Assembly (NCBI RefSeq): GCF_963082655.1
Contig: NC_081552.1
Coordinates: forward strand, 127,815,494-127,879,493
Reading direction: 5' to 3'
Source: Stomoxys calcitrans
Taxonomy: Eukaryota; Arthropoda; Insecta; Diptera; Muscidae
Length of the DNA stretch: 64,000 nt
The position numbers and the translations under genes are program-made. Below are positions 55,873 to 64,000 of the stretch, one piece after another; the stretch's first letter is position 1; each line of letters opens with the position of its first letter. The notes under the pieces were generated by a model. That model worked only from the letters and a program-made list of their open reading frames with translations. It ran no database searches and was not told the origin of the DNA.

Positions 55873-56759
55873 TTTTATACCCTCCACCATTGGATGGGGG
55901 TATACTAATTTCATCATTCTGTTTGTAACTCCTCGAAATATTCGTCTAAGACCGAGTAAAGTATATATATTCTTGATCGTCATGACATTTTAAGTCGATT
56001 TAGACATGTCCGTCCGTTTGTCTGTCGCTAACATTCGAAACAGTAAAGCTAGCCGCTTGAAAGTTTGCACAAATCCTTGTGAATGGGCTATATCGGTCCA
56101 TGTTTTGAGATAGCTGCCATATAAACCGATCTTGGATCTCGACCTCTTGAGCCACTAGAGGGCACAATTCTTATCTGATTTGGCTGAAATTTTGCACGAT
56201 GTGTTTTAATATGACTTCCAATAACTGTACTGAGTATGGTTGAAATCGGCCCAAAACATGATATAGCTGGCATATAAATCTCTCTTGAATCTTGACTTCT
56301 TGAGGCACTAGGGGGCGCAATTTTTATCCGATTTGGCTGAAATTTTGCATGAGGTGTTTTGTCATGACTTTTAACAACTGTTTCAAACATGGTTCAAATC
56401 GATATAGCTGCCATATAAACCGATCTGGGATCTTGACATCTTGAGCCTCCAGAGGGCGTAATTATTATCCGATTTGGCTGAAATTTTGTACAACAACGTT
56501 CAACATACTTGTCAAATATGGTCCGAATCGGTCTATAGCCTGATACAGCTCCCCTAAAGGGAGTAATTATTACTCGAATTGGCTGAAATTTTACACAATG
56601 ACTTCGACTATGGTCTCCAACATTCAATTTAATTATGGTCTGAATCCGACTGTAACTTGATGTAGCTCCAATATTAAATCAATTATTTTCTTTTATTCTT
56701 TGTTTGCCTAAAAGGAGATATCGGCAAAAGAACTCGACAAATGCGATCTATTGCTTGTT
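55873..56759 (+). mobile_element. A1 HINE, diverged and lacking the palindrome
   Basis: The TTTTATACCCTCCACCAT terminus and a short microsatellite lead to about three units and the head segment. Near 56745 the right subterminal repeat and palindrome are missing, with GCGATCTATTG followed directly by CTTGTTT. It would no longer be expected to transpose. Confidence 0.75.
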
Positions 56760-56964
56760 TTATCTCTCCATAACAGATTGCTACCGACTGGCGCACCCTC
56801 TAACCTTAACTTTTATCTCATAAAAGCAATAACATTGATTTATAAACTCGAAAAACAAAGTTAGTTCATCTACGGTATGCAAAATAAATTGACTGTTTCA
56901 ATAAAATTATTTTAAACTGAGAATGACAATAAAATAGATTGAAATGGTAGAAATTCATCCGTTA

Positions 56965-57040
56965 AAGGTTTAGGTGGAACAGAGCGTGCGGTTATTAATC
57001 CGCCCATGCCACTATGGACATACACATAAGCCAGTTATCA
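56965..57040 (-). mobile_element. LOA-like LINE 3' UTR fragment
   Basis: CGGTTATTAATCCGCCCATG and CCACTATGGACATACAC match 16728-16775 and 24840-24895 of the larger copies. Only the 3' 75 bp are present. Confidence 0.65.
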
Positions 57041-57044
57041 AACA

Positions 57045-57310
57045 ATAAAAATATGGGTTCGAATCCTTACCAGAAAATCGGAAAAAACAATTTCTGCGTT
57101 GGTTATCCTCTCCTAATGCTAGCGAAAATTGTGACGTTCTATGCTATGTAAAAATTTCTCAAAGAGGTGTGGCACTACGGCTCGTCTATAAAAAGGAGGC
57201 TCCTTATCATAGAGCTTAAACTTGAATCGGACATCACTCATTTATATGTGAGAAGTTTGCCCTGTTCCTTAATGGAATTTTCTTGGGCAATTTTTGATTT
57301 GCATAAGGGA
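57045..57310 (+). mobile_element. tRNA-derived SINE fragment
   Basis: A B box GGTTCGAATCC lies at 57056-57066. The body carries TCTCCTAATGCTAGCG, CTATGCTATGTAAAAATTTC, GGCACTACGGCTCGTC, TATAAAAAGGAGGCTCCTTATC and GAGCTTAAACTTGAATCGGA. Phrases are shared with 40144-40305. The A box and 5' head are missing. Confidence 0.75.
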
Positions 57311-57368
57311 AAACGAGCCGTATTCCCAGAAAGCTTTGGTTTAAACGCCTTATAAGAATATACATAAA

Positions 57369-59293
57369 AACAAGTAAGAGCGTGCTTAGTTCGGCCGGGC
57401 CGAATCTTATATACTCTCCACCATTGATCGCATTTGTCGAGTTCTATGCGCGGTATCTCTTTTTAGACAAACATAGAATATTGAATAAGAATTGTTATCC
57501 TATTGGAGCTATATCAAGTTATAGTCCGATTCGGACAATAAATGAATGCTGATTGACATTGTAGAAGTCATTGTGTAATATTTCAGTTCATTCGGATAAG
57601 AATTGCGCCTTGTAGGGGCTCAAGAAGCAAAATCGGGAGATAGGTTTATATAAGAGCTGTATCAAGCTATTAATCGATTCAGACCATACTAGACACGTAT
57701 GTTTAAGGTCATGAGAGAAACCCTAGTACAAAATTTCAGCCAAATCGGATGAGAATTGCGCCCTCCAGAGGTTCAAGAAGTCAAGATCCCAGATCGGTTT
57801 ATATGGCATCTATATCAGGTTCTATATCGATTTACGCCATACTTAGCACAGTTATTGGAAGTCATAACAAAACACGTCATGCAAAATTTCAGCCAAATCG
57901 GATGAGAATTGCGCCCTCAATTGGCTCAAGAAGTCAAGATCCAAGATCGGCTTATATGACAGCTATACCAGATTATGAACCGATTTGAATCATATTTAGC
58001 ACAATTGTTGAAAGTAGTACCAAAAAACTACGTGCAAAATTTCAGTTAAATCGGACAATAATTGCGCCCTCTAGAGGCTCAAGAAGTTAAGACCCCAGAT
58101 CGGTTTATGTGACAGCTATACCAGATTATGAACCGATTTGAACCATACTTGGCACAATTGTTAACAAAATACGTCGTGCAAAATTTCATTCCAATCGGAT
58201 AAGATTTGCGCCTTCTAGAGGTTCAAGAAGTCAAGACCCAAGATCGGTTTATATGGCAGCTATTTCAGGTTATGAACCGATTTGAACCATACTTAGCACA
58301 ATTGTTGGATATCATAACAAAATACGTCATGCAAAATTTCATTCAAATTGGATAAGAATTGCGCACTGTAGGGGCTCAAGAAGTCAAGACCCAAGATCGG
58401 TTTATATGGCAGCTATATCAGGTTATAGACCGATTTAAACCATACGTGGCACAGTTGTTGGGTATCATAACAAAATACGTCGTGCCAAATTTCATTCCAA
58501 TCGGATAAGATTTGCGCCTTCTAGAGGTTCAAGAAGTCAAGACCCAAGATCTGTTTATATGACAGCTATATCAGGCTATGAACCGACTTAAACCTTATTT
58601 GACACAATTGTTGGATATCATACCAAAATACGTCATGCAAAATTTCATTCAAATCGGATAAGGATTGCGCACTGTAGGGGCTCAAGAAGTCAGGACCCAA
58701 GATCGGTTTATATGGCAGCTATATCAGGTTATGGACCGATTTAAACCATACGTGGCACAATTGTTGGATATCGTAACAAAATACGTCGTGCAAAATTTCA
58801 TTCCAATCGGATAAGGATTGCGCACTGTAGGGGCTCAAGAAGTCAAGACCCAAGATCGGTTTATATGGCAGCTATATCAGGTTATGGACCGATTTAAACC
58901 ATACGTGGCAAAATTGTTGGATATCATAACAAAATACGTCGTGCAAAATTTCATTCCAATCGGATAAGATTTGCGCCTTCTAGAGGTTCACGAATTCAAG
59001 ACCCAAGATCGGTTTATATGGCAGCTATATCAAAACATGGACCGATATGGCCTATTTACAATACAAACGGACCTACACTACACTACACTTTGTGAAAAAT
59101 TTCAAGCGGCTAGCTTTACTCCTTCGGAAGTTAGCGTGCTTTCGACAGAGAGACGGACGGACGGACATGGCTAGATCGACATAAAATTTCGCGACGATCT
59201 AGAATATATATACTTTATGGGGTCTCAGACGAATATTACAAACAGAATGACGAAATTAGTATACCCCCTATCTTATGGTGGAGGGTATAAAAA
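57369..59293 (-). mobile_element. A1 HINE, longest array in the window
   Basis: The terminus AACAAGTAAGAGCGTGC, palindrome TTCGGCCGGGCCGAA, head segment, nine tandem units, microsatellite and GGTGGAGGGTATAAAAA are all present. The ATCGG landmark lies at 57793, 57946, 58099, 58243, 58396, 58549, 58702, 58855 and 59008. Spacings are 153 bp except one of 144. Alternate units from 58240 on share GTAGGGGCTC or CTAGAGGTTC variants, pointing to two-unit amplification. Confidence 0.9.
57793..59160. repeat. 153 bp tandem array
   Basis: Seven of eight unit spacings are exactly 153 bp, that is 51 codons. The units carry GATCGGTTTATATGGCAGC. The regular length points to unequal exchange or rolling-circle amplification with few indels. 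Confidence 0.9.
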
Positions 59294-59790
59294 ACTGCAA
59301 CAACTTCTAAAATGGTTCGGTGAGTGAAGGCTCGAGTTCAACAAATTCAAGTCATAGTGAGAACCAAATGGCTAAATAGGTTTTAAATAGTTTCACTCGC
59401 CTATTTAACGACAACCCATCAAGATACCTCTTTCCTAACTCCAGAAAAATGTTTTCTTAGATAGTTCTATTCTTGGGTATATTTCTACTCATTCGTCCTT
59501 AATGGGTTAAGTCAGTCTACCCACATTCGTTCGTCTGTTCAACAAATAGTCGAAATCACGATAGCGTTCGAACTAATGAGGCTATTCGCAAGATAGATAG
59601 TTTCATAGATACTCTACACCGTATTCAATAGTCGTTGGGTATGTAGGGCAACTTAATCAATTTGGCAAAAGTATTGATAGAGATACAAGGCGTGTCAGAA
59701 ATCGCAATCCCCATGCCAGTCAAAGTGTTTTGAATAAAACCACACACTTGCCCAACATTTATAAGCATTCTGCAATGCTATTCTTTAACA
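59294..59790. other. Mostly unassigned, with a faint HINE relic
   Basis: TTCTTGGGTATATTTCTACTC and TCGTTCGTCTGTTC near 59470-59540 recall the conserved block of the A families. The rest is not recognised. Confidence 0.4.
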
Positions 59791-60488
59791 AGAAAAGAGA
59801 TCGATTTATATGGGAGCTGTATCGGGCTATATACCGATTCAGACCATAATATATACGTATGTTGATGGTCATGAGAGAATCCGTCGTACAAAAATTCAGG
59901 CAAATCGGATAATAATTGTGACCTCTAGAGACTCAAGAAGTCAAGACCAAGATTGGTTTATATGACAGCTATATCAGGTTATAAACCAATTTGAACCATA
60001 CTTAGCACAGTTGTTGGACATCATAACAAAACATGTCGTGCAAACTTTCATTTCAATCGGATAAGAATTGCGCACTCTAGAGGCTCAAGAAGTCAAGACC
60101 CAAGATCGGTTTATATGACAGCTATATCAGGTTATAGACCGATTTGAACCATACTGACCATAGTTGTTGGATATCACAAAAAAACACGTCGTGCAAAATT
60201 TCATTCCAATCAGATAAGAATTGCGCACTCTCAAGAAGTCAGGACCCAAGATCGGTTTATATGACAGCTATATCAAAGCGTGGACCGATATGGCCCATTT
60301 ACAATACCAACCGACCTACACTAATAGGAAGTATTTGTGCAAAAATTTCAAGCGGCTAGCTTTACTTCTTCGGAAGTTAGCGTGCTTTCGACAGACAGAC
60401 GGACGGACAGACAGACGGACGAACGGACAGACGGACGGACATACAGACAGACGGACGGACATGGCTAGTTCGACTTAAAATGTCATGA
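59791..60488 (-). mobile_element. A1 HINE, missing its palindromic end
   Basis: It starts inside the head segment (AGATCGATTTATATGGGAGC), has three units, and a long GACGGAC microsatellite at about 60394-60465. It breaks off at ATGACGATCTATTCGCC before the terminal block. Confidence 0.8.
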
Positions 60489-60787
60489 CGATCTATTCGC
60501 CAGCCAATTCGGATAAAACTTGCGCGCTCTAGAAGCTCAAGAAATCACGACGCAAGATCGGTTTATATGGCAGCTATATAAGGTTATTAACCGATTTAGC
60601 CCATACTTGACACAGATGTTGGAAGCCGTAACAACACGTGCAAAATTTCACCGGTTTCTATGGCAGCTATATCAAAATGTGGACCGATATAGCCCATTTA
60701 CAATCCCAACCGACCTACACTAATAAGAAGTATTTGCGCAAAATTTCAAGCGACTTGCTTTACTCCTTCGAAAGTTAGCGTGCTTTC

Positions 60788-60819
<32 letters not shown>

Positions 60820-60932
60820 GACGGACATGGCAAGTTCGACTTAAAATGGCATGACGATCAAGAATATATATACTTTATGGGGTCTTAGACGAATATTTCG
60901 AGGAGTTACAAACAGAATGACGAAATTAGTAT
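60489..60932 (-). mobile_element. A1 HINE, second partial copy in tandem
   Basis: One and a half units, then CCGACCTACACTAATAAGAAG, another GACGGAC microsatellite and AAGAATATATATACTTTATG. It ends at ACGAAATTAGTAT, short of the terminus. It joins a reverse-strand family B fragment. Confidence 0.78.
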
Positions 60933-61040
60933 TTCAGAAGGGGCGGACCCTCCCCCTTTACCCAAAAACACCTCCTAACAACGCCATCCAAAACCAAAAG
61001 TGGACCGATAGGCACAATATGGGTAACAAATTAAAAGCAT
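60933..61040 (-). mobile_element. Family B fragment, antisense
   Basis: GGGGCGGACCCTCCCCCTT and AAAACCAAAAGTGGACCGAT are complements of words found near 9540-9655. It is truncated on both sides. Confidence 0.6.
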
Positions 61041-61139
61041 TGGAGACTAGAAAGCGAATATCGTTCCTTGTACACAGAATATCGTTCCAATCCAAAAACT
61101 CCTCTAAACAGATATATTCGACGTTCAATTGTATATAAT

Positions 61140-62358
61140 AAAATATTGTTCTTTTTAGTAGTTATATCTAAAAATAAACCGATCTGAACTATATACCACA
61201 CGAATGTCGAAAAGCGTAACATAAGTCAGTGTGTCAAATTTCAATCGCAATCGGATTAAAAATGCGCCTTTTATGGGGCCAAGACTTTAAATCGAGAGAT
61301 CGGTTTATATGGCAGCTATATGCAAATTTTGATCGATCTAGACCAACTTGAAGAAATATGTGGTGGGGCTTAACTTAACTCTTTGTTCCAAATTTCGGCA
61401 ACATCGGACAATAAATGCTCTTTTTATGCCCCAAAACCTAAAACCGAGAGATCGGTCTATATGGCAGCTATATCCAAATCTGGACCGATCAGAGCCAAAT
61501 TGACGGAGGATGTTGAAGGGCCTAATACAACTCACTGTCCCAAATTTTCTCAAAATCGGATAATAAATGTAGCTTTTATGGGCCTATGACCCTAGATCGG
61601 AGGATCGGTCTATATGGCAGCTATATCCAAATCTGAACCGATCTGAGCCGTATTGACGGAGGACGTCGAAGGACCTAAGACAACTCACTGTCCCAAATTT
61701 CAGCAAAATCGGGTAATAAATGTAGCTTTTATGGGCCTATGATCCTAGATAGGAGGATCGGTCTATATAGCAGCTATATCCAAATCTAAACCGATCTGGG
61801 CCAAATTGACGGAGGATGTCGAAGGGCCAAACGCAAATCACTGTACTGAATTTCAGCAAAATCGGATAATAAATGTGGCTTTTATGGGCCTAAGACCCTA
61901 AATCGGAAGATCGGTCTATATGGCAGCTATATCAAAATCCAAACCGATCTGAGCCATATTGACGGAAGATGTCGAAGGGCCTAAGACAACTCACTGTCTC
62001 GAATTTCAGCAAAATCGGATCATAAATGTGGCTTTTATGGGCCTAAGACCCTAAATCGGCGGATCGGTCTATATGGGGGCTATATCAAGATATAGTCCGA
62101 TATAGCCCATCTTCGAACTTAACCTGCTTATGGACGAAAAAAGAATCTGTGCAAAGTTTCAATATCTCAATATCTCTATTTTTGAAGACTGTAGCGTGAT
62201 TTCAACAGACAGACGGATGGACATGTCTAGATCGTGTTAGATTTTTACGCTGATCAAGAATATATATACTTTATAGGGTCGGAAATGGATATTTCGATGT
62301 GTTGCAAACGGAATGACAAAATGAATATACCCCCATCCGTCGGTGGTGGGTATAAAAA
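61140..62358 (-). mobile_element. A2 HINE, lacking the palindromic end
   Basis: AAAAATAAACCGATCTGAAC through about six units, TGGGGGCTATATCAAGATAT, ATTTCAACAGACAGACGG, TATATATACTTTATAGGGTC and GGTGGTGGGTATAAAAA. The missing end is the part present in the last copy at 63634-64000, which itself is cut by the window edge. Confidence 0.82.
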
Positions 62359-62384
62359 GCGGCTTAGGTAGGGTGTAATCCACA

Positions 62385-62700
62385 CTGCCTTGAACATCGG
62401 GTATTGTAGCAAGGATAACACAGCGTCCGTAGCCGCCACATGACCAATGAGAAAGCTCCCTGCATCTTAGCATTAGCAAGATGTAGCATTAAATTCAGTG
62501 CATCAGATGGCGTCGTCCTCAGTGTGGCTGTGATGCACAAACAAGCCATCCTTTGGATCTAGTTGACTATGAACAGTAGGTTGACTTCCGAAGCCTCGTA
62601 CAACAGACCACAACACCATATAGCATTATAGGTCTGACAACTGCAGTATATATACAATACATGAAAGCGGACGAGCTTGCGAGACTAGGAACTACCCTAC
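62385..62700 (-). pseudogene. LINE ORF2 fragment after the RT (I/LOA-like)
   Basis: The minus-strand frames include IQRMACLCITATLRTTPSDA followed by LNLMLHLANAK. This is the segment between RT thumb and RNase H in I, R1 and LOA-type LINEs, where QR.AC..ITGA.RTTP..A is typical. It is not the same sequence as copies 1-3, so a related but distinct LINE is likely. Confidence 0.65.
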
Positions 62701-62790
62701 GCATTCCAGGAATACTGGAATCTGTGGGTATGCCTCTAGCGACATGTAAGCTAAGTTTTCAGGACCAGCCCCGAAGGACAACGAATGATA

Positions 62791-63016
62791 TTGGGTTGCC
62801 CAAAAAGTAATTGCGGATTTTTCATATAATCGGCGTTGACAAAATGTGACTCTGTAATTGCATTCTTTCTTCTGTCAGTTATCAGCTGTTACTTTTAGCT
62901 TGCTTTAAAAAGAAAAAGTGTAAAAAAGTATATTTGATTAAAGTTCATTCTAAGTTTTATTAAAAATGCATTTACTTTCTTTTAAAAAATCCGCAATTAC
63001 TTTTTGGGCAACCCAA
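62791..63016. mobile_element. Mariner-type MITE
   Basis: Terminal inverted repeats as at 28125, TA flanks at 62789-62790 and 63017-63018, and a 226 bp interior with a small deletion near 62845. It separates LINE pieces on its two sides. Confidence 0.94.
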
Positions 63017-63019
63017 TAG

Positions 63020-63362
63020 ATTTTCACAAAGAGGGGGTTGTGAGCATTCCCAAAACTATGTGGCCTAGTCTAGACTGGGAGAGGTCTAACGCTTTGCTGT
63101 CATTGCCCAGAACAGACGTCTCAGTCATTGTGTCCGCCATGACAGATCACTGTCTAATCGGAAAACATGCTGCCAGACTTAAGGTTGCCAGCAACGATTT
63201 TTGTATAAGCTGTGAGGAAATCGAAAAAAAGAGATTGTAGAACACCTTCTGTGTGTGTGTCCCGCACTGGTACGCAGAAAGAGTTCCACTTTAGGTTTTC
63301 GTTTCTTTGAGAAACTGTCTGATTTAGCGGATCTGAACATTCGCAGTTTTTTAAGCTTTTTA
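63020..63362 (+). pseudogene. LINE ORF2 C-terminal fragment
   Basis: The frame 63004-63240 has MWPSLDWERSNALLSLPRTD and DHCLIGKHAARLKVASNDFC, then after a frameshift VEHLLCVCPAL. This gives the C-x2-C and H-x3-C layout at the ORF2 end of an RNase H-bearing LINE. It differs in sequence from copies 1-3 and probably belongs with the fragment at 62385-62700, although on the opposite strand. Confidence 0.68.
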
Positions 63363-63633
63363 AAGGTACTATTATTGAAAATCATAATAGACACCTCATA
63401 CTTTCCATAATCTTTGCTCTCTAAATTTAGATGCAAAAGACCATGCCAGTCTTTTACATATTTGTAGATCAATAACAAGAAATGCGAGTGAGCTCAGACA
63501 CATTTCGAAAGGGATCCCAATGGATGGATCTGGTAGTTTCTTTACAGTAATATTCAACAAATTGAAACCAGATCTTTTGACAAAATTTAAACAAAAGGAA
63601 ATCTAAAAAATTGCCTAAAATAATCAAAATATA
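63363..63633. other. Unassigned noncoding sequence
   Basis: No gene or shared repeat phrase was recognised in these 270 bases. Confidence 0.35.
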
Positions 63634-64000
63634 AACAAGTGGAAAGGCGTTAAGTTCGGCCGGGCCGAACTTTGGATACCCACCACCTCGGGAGTATATG
63701 TAAACCACCTTCCATCAAAATCCGGTGAAAATTGCATATCTTATGTCCCATAGCAGTTATATCGAAATATGTGCCGATTTGGACCAAATACTTATAAGTA
63801 CAAGTCATTGTTCAATTGTCTATAAAAAAAATTCGTCTTTTTAGTAGCTATATCTAAAAATAAACCGATCTGAACCATATACGACACAGATGTCGAAAAG
63901 CCTAACATAAGTCACTGTGTCAAATTTTTAGTGAAATCGGATTGTAAATGCGCCTTTTATGGGACCAAGACTTTAAATCGAGAGATTGGTCTACATGGTA
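63634..64000 (-). mobile_element. A2 HINE, palindromic end (runs off the right edge)
   Basis: AACAAGTGGAAAGGCG, then TTCGGCCGGGCCGAA, GATACCCACCACCTCGG and the A2 head region. It carries the best A2 terminus in the window and shows that A1 and A2 share the same palindrome while differing around it. Confidence 0.88.

Noticed and set aside
57056..57066. tRNA gene suggested by the B box
   Set aside because: No A box, acceptor stem or anticodon arm can be drawn. The body matches a SINE also found at 40144.
57793..59160. CRISPR-like regular repeats
   Set aside because: Units are 153 bp, contiguous and alike over their full length with no repeat/spacer alternation, and the sequence is eukaryotic.

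Overview
This 64 kb window looks like a repeat-dense, gene-poor stretch of a higher-fly genome. A calyptrate or muscid-type dipteran (house fly or stable fly group) is the best guess. The guess rests on three things: Helentron/DINE-1-like elements carrying the dipteran block around ATAAAGTATATATATTCTTG, a fly SINE with a tRNA B box, and a nuclear copy of mitochondrial cox1 that reads in the invertebrate mitochondrial code. I found no convincing host protein-coding gene, rRNA gene or functional tRNA gene. Almost every base that can be assigned belongs to a transposable element, mostly broken and often nested.

The main components are as follows. (1) HINE-type non-autonomous Helentrons in three subfamilies, called A1, A2 and A3 here. 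Seen from the end that starts TTTTTATACCC, they have a subterminal inverted repeat (TATACCCTCCACC in A1), a GTCCGTC-type microsatellite, a tandem array with a 153 bp unit, the inverted copy of the subterminal repeat, a GC-rich palindrome, and a terminus near TTACTTGTT. (2) Family B, about 2.1 kb, starting near CTAGCTGACCCGGGCCCGC and built of degenerate 130 bp units, with a CAAACAAA/TATATA tail. (3) Family C, rich in GTACC motifs. B and C are of uncertain class. (4) Non-LTR retrotransposons: three substantial copies of an I/LOA-like LINE with an RNase H domain, a Jockey/CR1-type LINE with an inverted 5' half, and smaller CR1-like and RTE-like pieces. (5) Three fragments of gypsy-type LTR elements (gag-protease, protease-RT, RNase H). 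(6) Tc1/mariner-type MITEs with TA target duplications. (7) Two SINE fragments.

Layout: 1-2.0 kb B then A1; 2.0-5.2 kb inverted Jockey-type LINE; 5.2-8.3 kb A2 with A1 nested inside; 8.7-9.85 kb B; 10.2-11.5 kb A2; 11.5-13.65 kb a complete-looking B; 13.65-14.7 kb LINE pieces; 15.35-16.4 kb A1 containing a cox1 NUMT; 16.7-18.7 kb LOA-like LINE (minus); 19.0-19.5 kb mixed LINE remnants; 20.5-24.9 kb LOA-like LINE (plus); 25.0-26.65 kb C; 26.7-28.1 kb A1; 28.1-29.6 kb MITE, gypsy pol and LINE pieces; 29.6-32.7 kb C with A1 and a second MITE type; 32.7-35.6 kb B with A1 nested inside; 35.7-36.9 kb old A1 with a 200-N gap; 37.1-39.6 kb A2/A3; 40.0-42.4 kb B with SINE and A1; 42.4-43.0 kb gypsy RNase H; 43.1-48.0 kb LOA-like LINE (minus) holding a MITE; 48.0-48.9 kb gypsy gag-pro; 48.9-50.3 kb two stacked A1; 50.3-51.2 kb RTE-like LINE; 51.2-54.6 kb B and A1; 55.5 kb MITE; 55.9-62.4 kb mostly A1 then A2; 62.4-63.5 kb LINE pieces around a MITE; 63.6 kb to the end A2.

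The elements do not form a working gene set. They form a nested insertion record, as in pericentromeric heterochromatin, a large intron or a transposon graveyard. Many reading frames of 60-240 codons occur, but most arise because the 153 bp unit is exactly 51 codons long and so stays open across tandem copies. The most notable items are the cox1 NUMT, the 153 bp period shared by A1 and A2, the LINE with a twin-priming-like inversion, a perfect 31 bp hairpin in a LINE ORF1, and the precise nested insertions that expose Helentron and MITE target sites.
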